A stretch of DNA of 17,042 nt, taken from assembly GCA_035252905.1 (NCBI GenBank), contig DATFCQ010000235.1, positions 1-17,042 of the forward strand, written 5' to 3'. Below the pieces are notes generated by a model that did not search any database, had not been told where the DNA came from, and saw nothing but the letters and a program-made list of their open reading frames with translations. A program made the translations under genes and the position numbers. Below are positions 1 to 7,309 of the stretch, in pieces (positions within the stretch are counted from its first letter, which is position 1; each line of letters opens with the position of its first letter). This stretch comes from AP-15 sp035252905. GTDB taxonomy: Bacteria > Pseudomonadota > Alphaproteobacteria > ATCC43930 > CGMCC-115725.

Positions 1-34
1 CGACGCGCCGTGAAAAATCGGCGTTGATTTCCAT
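1..34 (-). CDS. ChrR-like cupin protein, second copy (5' end only, runs off window)
   Basis: The minus-strand ATG at 34-32 starts the same first 11 codons (MEINADFSRRV) as the complete cupin gene at 7987-7310. The same AGGAG Shine-Dalgarno sequence lies just upstream, at 40-44. The rest lies outside the window, so whether this copy is complete cannot be judged. Confidence 0.55.
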   Translation of the reverse strand, partial: MEINADFSRRV

Positions 35-64
35 GCTATCTCCTACCGGAGTCTTGCGGAGCGC

Positions 65-127
65 TCACCCGATCGATGCGAGCCAGCGCCGATCGCGCAG
101 CGATGGGCGGCGGGCAAGCCGATCCGT
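65..127 (-). pseudogene. 3' tail of a TPR gene (repeat copy 1)
   Basis: Reads as the last 20 codons and stop of the small TPR gene at 8221-8018 (ending RRWLASIG and stop). It is cut off at base 127, where the sequence changes to HNH endonuclease. No start exists for it here, so it is a broken remnant carried in the direct repeat. Confidence 0.7.
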
Positions 128-525
128 TTCTACCCGATCAACTGGCCGCAGATCAGCCGCCATGTCCGTTTTGAGAGAGCCGGAGGTGTGTGCGAAGAGT
201 GCGGACGGCCGCACGGCGAGACCGTTCGCTGCCTGCCGGACGGCCGCTGGTATGATGCTGCCGTGCGCACCTGGCGCAACGGCCGCGGCCGTCCGGCCCG
301 CTGGCCCGACCTCGAAGAGGCGACGCGCGTTCGGCACACGCGCGTGGTCCTCGCGGCGGCGCATCTCGATCACAATCCGGCCAACAACCAGCCACGCAAC
401 CTGAAGAGCCTTTGCCAGCGTTGTCACCTGATCCACGCCGACCGCACCATCTCGCCCGTCGCCGGATCACTTACCTGCTGCGCCGTGCCCTCGGCGATCT
501 GTTTCTCGGACCCTACTCCGCCTGA
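128..525 (+). pseudogene. HNH endonuclease, 5'-truncated and frameshifted
   Basis: From about 125 the plus strand reads RFYPINWPQISRHVRFERAG, then a Cys pair (CEECGR), then AHLDHNPANN and LCQRCHLIH. These are the zinc-binding and HNH catalytic elements of a small phage-like HNH nuclease. Such proteins usually have a short N-terminal stretch before RFYP. Here that stretch and any start codon are replaced by the direct repeat, and the open frame upstream has no ATG, GTG or TTG. After position 437 the frame shifts. Adding one base there restores HDRPHHLARRRITYLLRR and the expected end ALGDLFLGPYSA with a stop at 523-525. The uncorrected frame runs to 532. A GTG at 188 could start a shorter product, but it would lack the conserved N-terminal segment. 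A non-functional remnant is the best reading. Confidence 0.8.
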
Positions 526-829
526 GCGCTAGCAAGGCCGGCACGTTTTCGAGCGCCCGTCGAGGGATGTTGACCGCGGGCCGAAATGGCTGAGGGAAGT
601 TCCGGAATTCAACAATTTCGGCAGCTCGGAACGCCGGCCGAGCTATGCCCTGACCAGAGGGTTGCCGGGCTTCCCAGAATGGCGCTTATGCGCCTTTTGG
701 CACATACGGAGGCGAAGCGGGAAACACAAGATATTGATGCGACGAGTTCTCGCCAATGACCAACCGGCTGCTTCACCTGCCCTGCATCCGGCCAGCTCTC
801 AGGCTTGCTCACGGTTTGCGATTTATGGC
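526..829. other. Interval without a supportable gene
   Basis: No ORF here has both a plausible start with a Shine-Dalgarno sequence and a recognisable product. A short plus-strand frame from ATG 679 (MALMRLLAHTEAKRETQ...) could be the tail of a decayed gene, but I do not recognise it. No hairpin with a T tract was seen at the 3' end of the MFS gene that stops at 830. Confidence 0.5.
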
Positions 830-2212
830 TTACCCGCGGGCGTGCGGCGTCAGCATGGCGAGCGCTCCGCTCGCCGCGCAGACGAGGCCAGCGAGGCGGA
901 AGGTCGCACGAAACGCCGCGAGAAAGGCGTCTGGTCCGTGCGCCGCCGCCTCGGCCATGTCGAAAACGAGCGTCAACAGGGTGGCGCCGCCGACGATCCC
1001 GATGGTCCGCGTCAGCATCGCCAGGCTGCCGGCGACGCCGCGCTGATGCGGCGGCAAAGTGCGCATGACCACTTCCATATAGGACACCTGGAAGACGCCC
1101 ATGCCGAGCCCTTGCAACAGCAGAACGCCGAGGATCACAGCGGTCTCAGCCGGCTTTCCGGGAGCCCAGGTGGCGACCAGGAACAGGCCCGCCCCCGCCA
1201 GCACGGCGCCGGCCGCCGCCGCCCGCTCGGCTGGAACGCGCTCGACGATGCGGCCGGCGAGCGGCGAGACCGCCACCATTCCGGCAAAAGACGCGGCGAG
1301 CACGGCGCCTGCCGCCGGCAGGGGCAGTCCGGTGAACCGGACGAGGTAATAAGGACCCAGCAATATGACCGCAAAGCTGGTCAGGCTGACCAGCACATTG
1401 GCGAGATTGATCAGCGCAAAGCCGGCATTGCGGAAGAATTCGAGATGGACGATCGGTGTTGCGACCCGGCTTTCCCGACGCAGGAACAGGACAATGCCGA
1501 CGAGCGCCGCCGCGGCCAGCGGCAGGGCGGCATAATCGCCCCGGCCGAGGCGCTGCGCCTGATTGATCGCCAGCAGGAGCGTGCTCAGCGCCAGAGCCAG
1601 CAGCACCGCCCCCGCGATATCGAAGGGCTCGCGCCCCTGCCGGTGCCCTGGGACGCCGCCGCACGCCGTCGGGCGGCGGTCACGGAAAAAGAGCGCCGAC
1701 AGCGCGATCGGCGCGCGGAACCAGAACACTGTCGGCCAGCCCCAGGCATGAACCAGCGCGCCGCCAACCAGAGGCCCCAGGGCCGAGCCGAGCGCGAACA
1801 TCATCGTAAAGGCGCCCAGAGCGCGGCTCCTGCGCTCTTCGGGAAACATGCCGGTCACCAGGGCCGGGGCGACGCTGATGACCAATCCGGCGCCGATCCC
1901 TTGCAGAAAACGGAAAAACAGCAAAAAGGGATAGCTCGGCGCCGCGGCGCATAGCAGGAAAGCTGCGCTGCTCCACAAGAGGCCGATGCGAAACACCCGG
2001 CCGTGGCCAAAGATGTCGCCGGCCCGGCCGCAAGCCAGCATCAGGCTGGCGTAGGTCAGCACATAACAGATGACGACCCACTGGATCATCGCGATCGGCA
2101 GGCCGAAGCCGCGGGTAATGGCGGGAAAAGCGATGTTGACCGAGGTGTCGAGCGGGACGACCGCGGTGCCGAGGCCGACCAGGACCAGCGGCACCAGGCG
2201 CCGCTTCATCAT
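830..2212 (-). CDS. MFS exporter, DHA2-like (drug:H+ antiporter type)
   Basis: An integral inner-membrane protein of about 460 residues, probably with 14 membrane segments. The N-terminal motif PLDTSVNIAFPAI (residues 20-32) is the D/N..P signature in helix 1 of DHA2 drug exporters. GRAGDIFGHGRVF (62-74) is the loop 2-3 motif A of the MFS, and RFLQGIGAGL with GPLVGGAL matches later family motifs. Family knowledge suggests proton-driven export of small toxic or metabolic compounds; the substrate is unknown. The start at 2212 (MMKRR) has GGAAG about 10 bases upstream. An ATG at 2230 is possible, and the frame stays open to 2356, but that extension looks non-coding. It lies 206 bases downstream of another DHA2 gene on the same strand and may be co-transcribed with it. 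The two proteins are clearly different, so this is not a fresh tandem duplication. Confidence 0.88.
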   Translation of the reverse strand: MMKRRLVPLVLVGLGTAVVPLDTSVNIAFPAITRGFGLPIAMIQWVVICYVLTYASLMLACGRAGDIFGHGRVFRIGLLWSSAAFLLCAAAPSYPFLLFFRFLQGIGAGLVISVAPALVTGMFPEERRSRALGAFTMMFALGSALGPLVGGALVHAWGWPTVFWFRAPIALSALFFRDRRPTACGGVPGHRQGREPFDIAGAVLLALALSTLLLAINQAQRLGRGDYAALPLAAAALVGIVLFLRRESRVATPIVHLEFFRNAGFALINLANVLVSLTSFAVILLGPYYLVRFTGLPLPAAGAVLAASFAGMVAVSPLAGRIVERVPAERAAAAGAVLAGAGLFLVATWAPGKPAETAVILGVLLLQGLGMGVFQVSYMEVVMRTLPPHQRGVAGSLAMLTRTIGIVGGATLLTLVFDMAEAAAHGPDAFLAAFRATFRLAGLVCAASGALAMLTPHARG

Positions 2213-2418
2213 GTTCACTCGTGCTTCCATGGGTGCCCGGGTTAGCATCGAACAATTCCGATCGACCAAGCCCATAACGCGATCGAGGAAGGCCGGATGA
2301 ATGCCGCGCCGACAACAAGGGCGAGCGCGCCTGCCGATTTCGCCCTCGCCATCCATGGCGGCCCGAGAAGCACCGCCGCACTTCGTAGAGGCGGCTCACT
2401 CGGAAACCGGCGTGGCGC

Positions 2419-3936
2419 CTATTCCGAGATTGGAACCGCATGAAGAGATTCGCGCAGCCGGGTATTCGGCATCCATAGCGTCACAAAAAATGCGATAACC
2501 GCCAAAACAGCGGCCGTCGCATAGACCATTGCGAAACTCCACCCGAGATCGGCCAAAGCCGGCGCCCCACGGTGCAGAGAATTTGCCGCCAGCGGCGCCG
2601 TACCGCCGGCAGTGTGGCGGAGCGCGATCAATCCTGAGGCGATGATCGCACCCGCAAGGGTGGATCCACCGGCTCCCCCGACCAAGCGCAGCACGAGCAG
2701 GGCGCCCGTACCCGCCCCGATGTCCTGCGCACTCAGCGCATTCTGCGCGCTCGTGATGGACCCGATCAGGCACATCCCTATGCCCGAACCGGCGACGATC
2801 ATCGCGATGACGATCACCCATGCCGGAGCGTTGATCGGCACGGCGGCCAGCAGCGCCAGTCCCGTGAAACCGAGGGCGGTGGCAATCCGCAGCCCGCCCC
2901 GCATCGCGCCGAAATGACGACCCCACCGGCTCCCGATGATGTTCCCTGCCGCGCTGGCGAGCATGTAGGGGACGACGTAGACGCCGGATTGCGTCGCCGT
3001 CACGCCACGCGCGAGCTGGAAATAAAGCGGAATCGTGAATACGCAGGTGAACGTCACGGTCGCGGCCAAGGTCGAGACGGTGACATTGGCGACGTAGCTG
3101 GAGCTCCTGAACACCCGCGGCGGAAGCAAAGGATCGCGCGCCCGCAGCTCCTGCAGGATCAGCAGGAGAAGGAGAAAGCCCCCCAGCCCGGCAAGGCCCA
3201 AAATCTCAAAGGAGCCCCAGGCGTAGGCGCTGCCGCCCCATCCGAGGGCCAGCAATAAGACCGAAATCGATCCTGCGAGCAGAAGCATGCCGATAATGTC
3301 GAGCCTCGACCTGCCGGGGAGCACGGGTGGCGACAATCGGCGCAACCCGCTGTGACACACCCGCATCGCGCCCACGCCGATCGGCAAGTTGATCCAGAAG
3401 ATCCACCGCCACGAGAGATGCTGCGCCACCAAGCCGCCGACCAGCGGCCCGCACAACGAAGAGGTGGCCCAAACAGCGGAGATGTATCCCTGATAACGAC
3501 CCCGCTCACGCGGAGACACCACGTCCGCGATGACGGCCTGGGTCAAGGCCATCAGGCCGCCGCCGCCCAAGCCCTGGAGCGCGCGATACCAGATAAGCTG
3601 GGTAAGTGATTGCGCTGTGGCGCATAACAACGAGGTAATTATGAAGACGGCGAGGCACGTAATCAGAAGTCGCCGGCGTCCGTAAATATCAGAGAGCTTG
3701 CCATAAACCGGTGTACTGATTGTAGATGTTATCAAATAGGCTGCGACGATCCACGATAACTGTGTATACGCGGCAAGATCTCGCGCGATCGCAGGAATTG
3801 CAGGAACGACTGCGGTTTGATCAAGTGCGGCCAAGAAGATGCAGATCATCACCCCGAACATCACACGCATGATCTCGGAATGTGAAAACGGGGAAGGTGC
3901 CGGCCGGAAAACCTGGCTGATTGCCGGAGATGACAT
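2419..3936 (-). CDS. MFS exporter, DHA2 family (EmrB/QacA-like)
   Basis: About 505 residues. LDQTAVVPAIP (residues 38-48) is the DHA2 helix-1 motif and GKLSDIYGRRRL (79-90) is MFS motif A. RALQGLGGGGLM and GPLVGGLVAQHLSWRWIFWIN are also typical of EmrB/QacA-type 14-helix exporters. It acts in the inner membrane, probably as a proton antiporter for a small molecule. The frame is open up to 4431, but that part is the antisense shadow of the neighbouring PhyH gene. The ATG at 3936 (MSSPAIS) starts the typical N-terminus 20 bases after the PhyH stop, so translation is probably coupled in an operon. No strong Shine-Dalgarno sequence is visible. The first 350 bases are noticeably more AT-rich than the neighbouring genes, which hints at a separate origin. 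Confidence 0.9.
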   Translation of the reverse strand: MSSPAISQVFRPAPSPFSHSEIMRVMFGVMICIFLAALDQTAVVPAIPAIARDLAAYTQLSWIVAAYLITSTISTPVYGKLSDIYGRRRLLITCLAVFIITSLLCATAQSLTQLIWYRALQGLGGGGLMALTQAVIADVVSPRERGRYQGYISAVWATSSLCGPLVGGLVAQHLSWRWIFWINLPIGVGAMRVCHSGLRRLSPPVLPGRSRLDIIGMLLLAGSISVLLLALGWGGSAYAWGSFEILGLAGLGGFLLLLLILQELRARDPLLPPRVFRSSSYVANVTVSTLAATVTFTCVFTIPLYFQLARGVTATQSGVYVVPYMLASAAGNIIGSRWGRHFGAMRGGLRIATALGFTGLALLAAVPINAPAWVIVIAMIVAGSGIGMCLIGSITSAQNALSAQDIGAGTGALLVLRLVGGAGGSTLAGAIIASGLIALRHTAGGTAPLAANSLHRGAPALADLGWSFAMVYATAAVLAVIAFFVTLWMPNTRLRESLHAVPISE

Positions 3937-3956
3937 TTCAGAAATAATCTCGAATT

Positions 3957-4862
3957 CTAGGCGTGAGCTTGTGGCGCCGTACGCCGTCCCGTGTCGCAGT
4001 AGGCCTCGATCCAGGCCGTGCGTGCGCCTGACCGAGACCACAGCACCGGGAAGAAGCTCTCGTCGAGGCTCGGATCGCCGGTCCTCTGGTAACGCCGGTA
4101 GATGTAGCCTCCGGGGCGGTCGCTGAAGCGGACCCCTTCGGACAGCAGATGGATGCCGATCGAGCGCCGCATTTGGTCGCCAGTCGTATTCGGCCCCGAG
4201 CCGTGCCAGATCTCGCCGGCGTGAAACACGCACGAGCCGGCTGGGACCTCGATCATCACCGGCTCGGGCGCCGCGACGCCGGCTGCCCGCGCGGCCGCCC
4301 GCATATGCGCGCGGTAGTCTTCCTGACCGTGAAATTCCTCCGGGATGGGCGTCAGCGGCCAAAGGTGAGAGCCCGGTGCGTATTCGAGCGCGCCGGCGTC
4401 GCGATGCGTGTCGTCCAGCGTCACCCAGCACGTCACCATGGCCGGCGGATCAAGGAAATCGGTAAAAGACGTGTCTTGGTGATGTGCGATCGGCTTCGTC
4501 TTCGGCGCTTTCCACCAGATGGTGTCCTGGCCGAGCCGCGCGCCCGACCAGCCGGCGAGCCGTGCCGCCGCGCGGCCCAGATCTTCGGAGAGCGCCAGCC
4601 GCGCGACACTAAGATCGGCTTTCCAGGCATTGGCCATGTGGCGGGTGACATCGGGCAGACTCATACCCTCGCGCCAGTACCATTCGTCCGGGTAAACCCC
4701 GGTGTCGAACTGCCCGGCGAAAAGTCTGGGGAACCGGGCGCGCAGCGCCGCGATCCGATCTGGATCAAGAACGCGCTCGACGATGAGGAAGCCATTGGCC
4801 CGAAACCGGGAGATCGCGGCCTCATCCAAGTCGGCGAGACCTGGAAAGTCGAAGCTGCCCAT
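3957..4862 (-). CDS. Phytanoyl-CoA dioxygenase (PhyH) family Fe(II)/2-oxoglutarate oxygenase
   Basis: A 301-residue cytoplasmic enzyme of the PhyH family, which hydroxylates small organic substrates using Fe(II), O2 and 2-oxoglutarate. The iron triad is visible: H128-Q-D130 within HHQDTSFTDF and H220 in EIWHGSGPN. The arginine expected to bind 2-oxoglutarate is R232 or R233 in MRRSIGIH. The core is therefore intact and probably active. WVTLDD plus GALEYAPGSH (about 146-165) is the usual strand pair between the metal ligands. The ATG at 4862 (MGSFDFPG) is preceded by a GGGGGTGG stretch. The frame is open upstream to 5261, but there it overlaps the TPR gene antisense. The gene lies 20 bases after the TPR stop and 20 bases before the MFS gene. 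An oxygenase plus exporter suggests modification and export of a metabolite or xenobiotic; the substrate cannot be read from sequence. Confidence 0.92.
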   Translation of the reverse strand: MGSFDFPGLADLDEAAISRFRANGFLIVERVLDPDRIAALRARFPRLFAGQFDTGVYPDEWYWREGMSLPDVTRHMANAWKADLSVARLALSEDLGRAAARLAGWSGARLGQDTIWWKAPKTKPIAHHQDTSFTDFLDPPAMVTCWVTLDDTHRDAGALEYAPGSHLWPLTPIPEEFHGQEDYRAHMRAAARAAGVAAPEPVMIEVPAGSCVFHAGEIWHGSGPNTTGDQMRRSIGIHLLSEGVRFSDRPGGYIYRRYQRTGDPSLDESFFPVLWSRSGARTAWIEAYCDTGRRTAPQAHA

Positions 4863-4882
4863 TGTGCGTCCACCCCCGATCG

Positions 4883-6169
4883 TCACACCTGATGAAGCCC
4901 AGCCAGCGGATATCCGCCTTTGCCGTTCGCGGGCCGGCGGCTCGAAATCAGCTGCAGGGCCTCGTCGCGCTGTCCGTTGCGCAACAAAGCGCAGGTCACC
5001 GTGTATTCGAGCAGGTCGCGTTGCGCCCGGCTGCCGCCTACGCGCTCGTGGGTTTCGAGCAGCGGACGGATTTCCCTGACGGCTGCAGTCCAGTCGTGCC
5101 GGGCGAAGGCATCGAAGCCGCGGGCAATCGGCACGAGGATGTCGGCCGACGGCCCCTGCGGGTTGTCGATAATCCGTTGCAGCGCATCCCGCTTGCCGGC
5201 CATCGCGAAAGCGAGAGCGCTGTGGATATCGGCGAAGAGGATCCCGGAATTGGGAAACCACCGCGCCGCGTAATCGGCGATCTCATTCCACAGAACCGGC
5301 TCGACCGCTTCGCCCGCCATATCCGCCCGGACAAGGAAGGAGGCGCAGTCGGTCAGAACATTGAGCGGCGGCCCCCACGCCCCACCCGGCTTGAGGGCCG
5401 TCCGGTAGATCTCCCAGGCGCGCTCGCGCCGGCCGGTCTCCAGCGACCAGAGCGCGCGATGCCAGCTGATGTGGCAATGCAATTGGCCGTCCCGCGAATA
5501 ATTGCGGCTCCACTCGTCGAGATAGGCCAGGCCGGCCTCACGCTCGCCCAGCTCGTAGAACAGATGGGCGCGAATATGCGCCGCATGGGCGTTGCGCCCG
5601 AAGCCGCGCAGAGAGGTTTCGATGTTGCGGAGGCCGCGTTCATATTCATGCAGCTCGATCTCGGCGAAGGCGAGCACCATGCGAAACCACCAGTCGTCGC
5701 CATAGGCCGAAGAAAACGGTTCGAGGACCGCGAGCTGCTCAACCTGACGTCCCGCCTTTCCGGAAAAGCCGATCAGGCCAAAAACGCCCGTGATCGGCGC
5801 CAGCACCATCGCGTCGCGCGGCCAGGTCTTGAGGTGTTCGAGAATTGCCGGAATGGCCGCCCCGCCGCGCCCCGTCAAAATCTGCCCAAAGATGGCTATG
5901 TGGCTTTGCTCGCGCGCCGTAAGACCCGCGGCAATCGCCAGCCCCCGTTCGAGCGGCGGCTTGACCTCACTGCCGCGGCCTTGCACCTGCAGGGTGCGCG
6001 CCAGCGCGATATGCCCTAGCGCGAAGCCTTGATCGGCCGCCACGGCCTGCTCGAAGGCAGCAATAATCCCGGCATCGGCGGAGAGGAGTCTGTCCATACC
6101 ATCGACATACGCATCGCGTGCCGCCGGCGAGTTCGTCGTCAATGCATTGCCGTATCTGTCCTCAAGCAT
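4883..6169 (-). CDS. Tetratricopeptide-repeat protein (TTC38-like)
   Basis: A 428-residue soluble, helical protein without signal peptide or membrane segments. It starts MLEDRYGNALTTNS, has helical repeats throughout (for example around FALGHIALARTLQVQGR and HIRAHLFYELGEREAG), and ends with a conserved block VGGSRAQRDLLEYTV (from residue 377). This architecture matches the TTC38-like TPR proteins common in alphaproteobacteria; their molecular role is not established. The start at 6169 has AGAAGGA roughly 10 bases upstream and keeps the MxxDRYG N-terminus, which is also seen in the small paralogue at 8221. It is the first gene of a TPR-PhyH-MFS run with 20-base gaps, so it may assist or regulate the oxygenase step. 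That function is inference. Confidence 0.85.
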   Translation of the reverse strand: MLEDRYGNALTTNSPAARDAYVDGMDRLLSADAGIIAAFEQAVAADQGFALGHIALARTLQVQGRGSEVKPPLERGLAIAAGLTAREQSHIAIFGQILTGRGGAAIPAILEHLKTWPRDAMVLAPITGVFGLIGFSGKAGRQVEQLAVLEPFSSAYGDDWWFRMVLAFAEIELHEYERGLRNIETSLRGFGRNAHAAHIRAHLFYELGEREAGLAYLDEWSRNYSRDGQLHCHISWHRALWSLETGRRERAWEIYRTALKPGGAWGPPLNVLTDCASFLVRADMAGEAVEPVLWNEIADYAARWFPNSGILFADIHSALAFAMAGKRDALQRIIDNPQGPSADILVPIARGFDAFARHDWTAAVREIRPLLETHERVGGSRAQRDLLEYTVTCALLRNGQRDEALQLISSRRPANGKGGYPLAGLHQV

Positions 6170-6326
6170 CTCGAAGCTGTCCTTCTGGTGAGGCGGCTGT
6201 CTGCGCGCGCTGCTTCGGGGCAGCGCTCGGCGCCGCCGATTTTATCCGGGCCAAGGTAAGGGGCTGGCACCGAGGTAAATTGCCGCCGTTCGTGACCGCG
6301 GCGCGATGCTGATACCAAAACGCACC

Positions 6327-6548
6327 CTATCGACGCTGTTTTGATGTTGTCCGTGCCGCAGTACCGCGCGTCAGCATGAGAAAATAGAGCACCATCCGGC
6401 CAAACGACATGGGGCCGGCGTTCCACAAAAGCGCGGCGACCGCCGTCCCAGTCCATGTCGCGTGTGGCATCTCGAACAGGAGGGTTGCGGTCGTGCAAAC
6501 GGCGCTAGCGCTGAGGAACTGGACCATAGCGCCAGGACGCAGCGGCAT
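6327..6548 (-). CDS. Small membrane protein (73 aa), unknown function
   Basis: Starts MPLRPGAMVQFLSAS. It has one clear hydrophobic segment (about residues 8-27), a second possible one (about 32-45) and a hydrophobic stretch FGRMVLYFLML (about 49-59). It ends in a basic tail (TSKQRR). The start is well supported by GAGGTG ending 5-6 bases upstream of the ATG at 6548. It begins 26 bases after the OsmC stop on the same strand, so the two are probably co-transcribed. I recognise no family; an inner-membrane location is inferred from hydrophobicity. The 157 bases between its stop and the TPR start at 6169 hold no recognised gene. Confidence 0.6.
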   Translation of the reverse strand: MPLRPGAMVQFLSASAVCTTATLLFEMPHATWTGTAVAALLWNAGPMSFGRMVLYFLMLTRGTAARTTSKQRR

Positions 6549-6574
6549 GGCATCACCTCGGCGCGGATATCGGA

Positions 6575-7123
6575 TCAGCCACCGATGTCGAGAGGTGAGC
6601 CGTTCAGCTGGACGGACTCGCTCAGTGGGACTGGGTTCCGGATCACATCGTGGACTGGGCAATGCGCGTTGACGGCGCGCACGAGCTCGCTGACGCGCTC
6701 CGAAGCCGCATCGGTTTCAAGGATCACCTGTAGACGGATTCCGGTGAATCCCGGCCGCACGGGCGCGAGTCCGAGAAGCCCGCGCACGTCGACATCGCCA
6801 TCGGCTGTTACTTCAATGCTATCGAGCCTTATCCCGAGGGCCGCCGAGTAGACGGCGTAGACGATCGCCTGGCATGTTCCGAGAGCGCTCAGCACGAGCT
6901 CTACTGGATTCGGTCCCTGATCCCGTCCGCCGAGGTCGGCGGGCTCGTCGACGACGAGCTCGAACCCGCGGATGCGCGAGACCGTCGTCAGCCCCTCTCG
7001 GGACCGAGCGCTGCTCTGGAAGGTAAAGGTTGTCTGACTCGCGGGGGCGTCACGCAGGTGGCTTCGCAACTGGACGACGAAGGTCGCAAGAGAATCTGTC
7101 GTGCCTACATTCGAGGTGTTCAT
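6575..7123 (-). CDS. OsmC family protein (peroxide/thiol-active)
   Basis: A 182-residue cytoplasmic protein of the OsmC/Ohr superfamily. The two conserved cysteines are present: C84 in ELVLSALGTCQ and C155 in NAHCPVHD. E75, in PNPVELVLSAL, sits where the family has a conserved acidic residue. Family members reduce organic hydroperoxides at the first cysteine; the second resolves the disulfide. It resembles OsmC-type rather than Ohr proteins because of the GPNPVELVLSALGTC helix. The start at 7123 has AAGGA about 6 bases upstream. It shares strand and region with the cupin gene upstream and the small membrane protein 26 bases downstream. An oxidative or thiol-stress role fits the ChrR-like neighbour, but co-regulation is inference. 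Confidence 0.9.
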   Translation of the reverse strand: MNTSNVGTTDSLATFVVQLRSHLRDAPASQTTFTFQSSARSREGLTTVSRIRGFELVVDEPADLGGRDQGPNPVELVLSALGTCQAIVYAVYSAALGIRLDSIEVTADGDVDVRGLLGLAPVRPGFTGIRLQVILETDAASERVSELVRAVNAHCPVHDVIRNPVPLSESVQLNGSPLDIGG

Positions 7124-7160
7124 CCGTATCCTTCTCTCCGCCGGTCAAGGCGGACTGTAA

Positions 7161-7268
7161 TTAGAAGCGCGTGCCGAGCTGGAGGGGCGCTGTGTACCGG
7201 TCGTAGTCTTCCTCTTTCGAGTACAATTGAAATGAATAGCGCTGCGCGTTTCTCCACACAAAGAGGCC
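7161..7268 (-). pseudogene. Possible C-terminal tail of an outer-membrane beta-barrel protein
   Basis: The minus strand ends ...FVWRNAQRYSFQLYSKEED, then DYDRYTAPLQLGTRF and a TAA at 7163-7161. Alternating polar and hydrophobic residues and a terminal phenylalanine are typical of the last strands of outer-membrane barrels (porin/TonB-receptor type). Further upstream the frame runs into the cupin gene's antisense, so no full gene exists. I cannot name the family. It may be a relic of a gene once placed between the cupin and OsmC genes, or a chance reading. Confidence 0.3.
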
Positions 7269-7309
7269 GATCACGGTTTGAGCGCCTTCACATCGCGCAT
7301 TGGAGACTG

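Larger units (their letters stand above)
1..127. repeat. Direct repeat, copy 1 (exact match to 7954-8080)
   Basis: All 127 bases are identical to 7954-8080 in the same orientation. The repeat holds the first codons of the ChrR-like cupin gene, its Shine-Dalgarno sequence, the 30-base intergenic spacer and the last codons of the small TPR gene. Identity stops after base 127: copy 2 continues into the TPR gene, whereas copy 1 runs into an HNH endonuclease fragment. The left boundary is cut by the window edge, so the repeat may be longer. Perfect identity suggests a recent duplication, or an assembly effect at a contig edge. Confidence 0.97.

Noticed and set aside
662..1954. A 430-codon open plus-strand frame opposite the first MFS gene
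   Set aside because: It is rich in Arg, Gln and Gly with no motifs and is antisense to a convincing transporter; a typical high-GC shadow frame.
3957..4431. N-terminal extension of the second MFS gene to 4431, giving 670 codons
   Set aside because: The extension is the out-of-frame shadow of the PhyH gene. The typical DHA2 N-terminus begins near the ATG at 3936.
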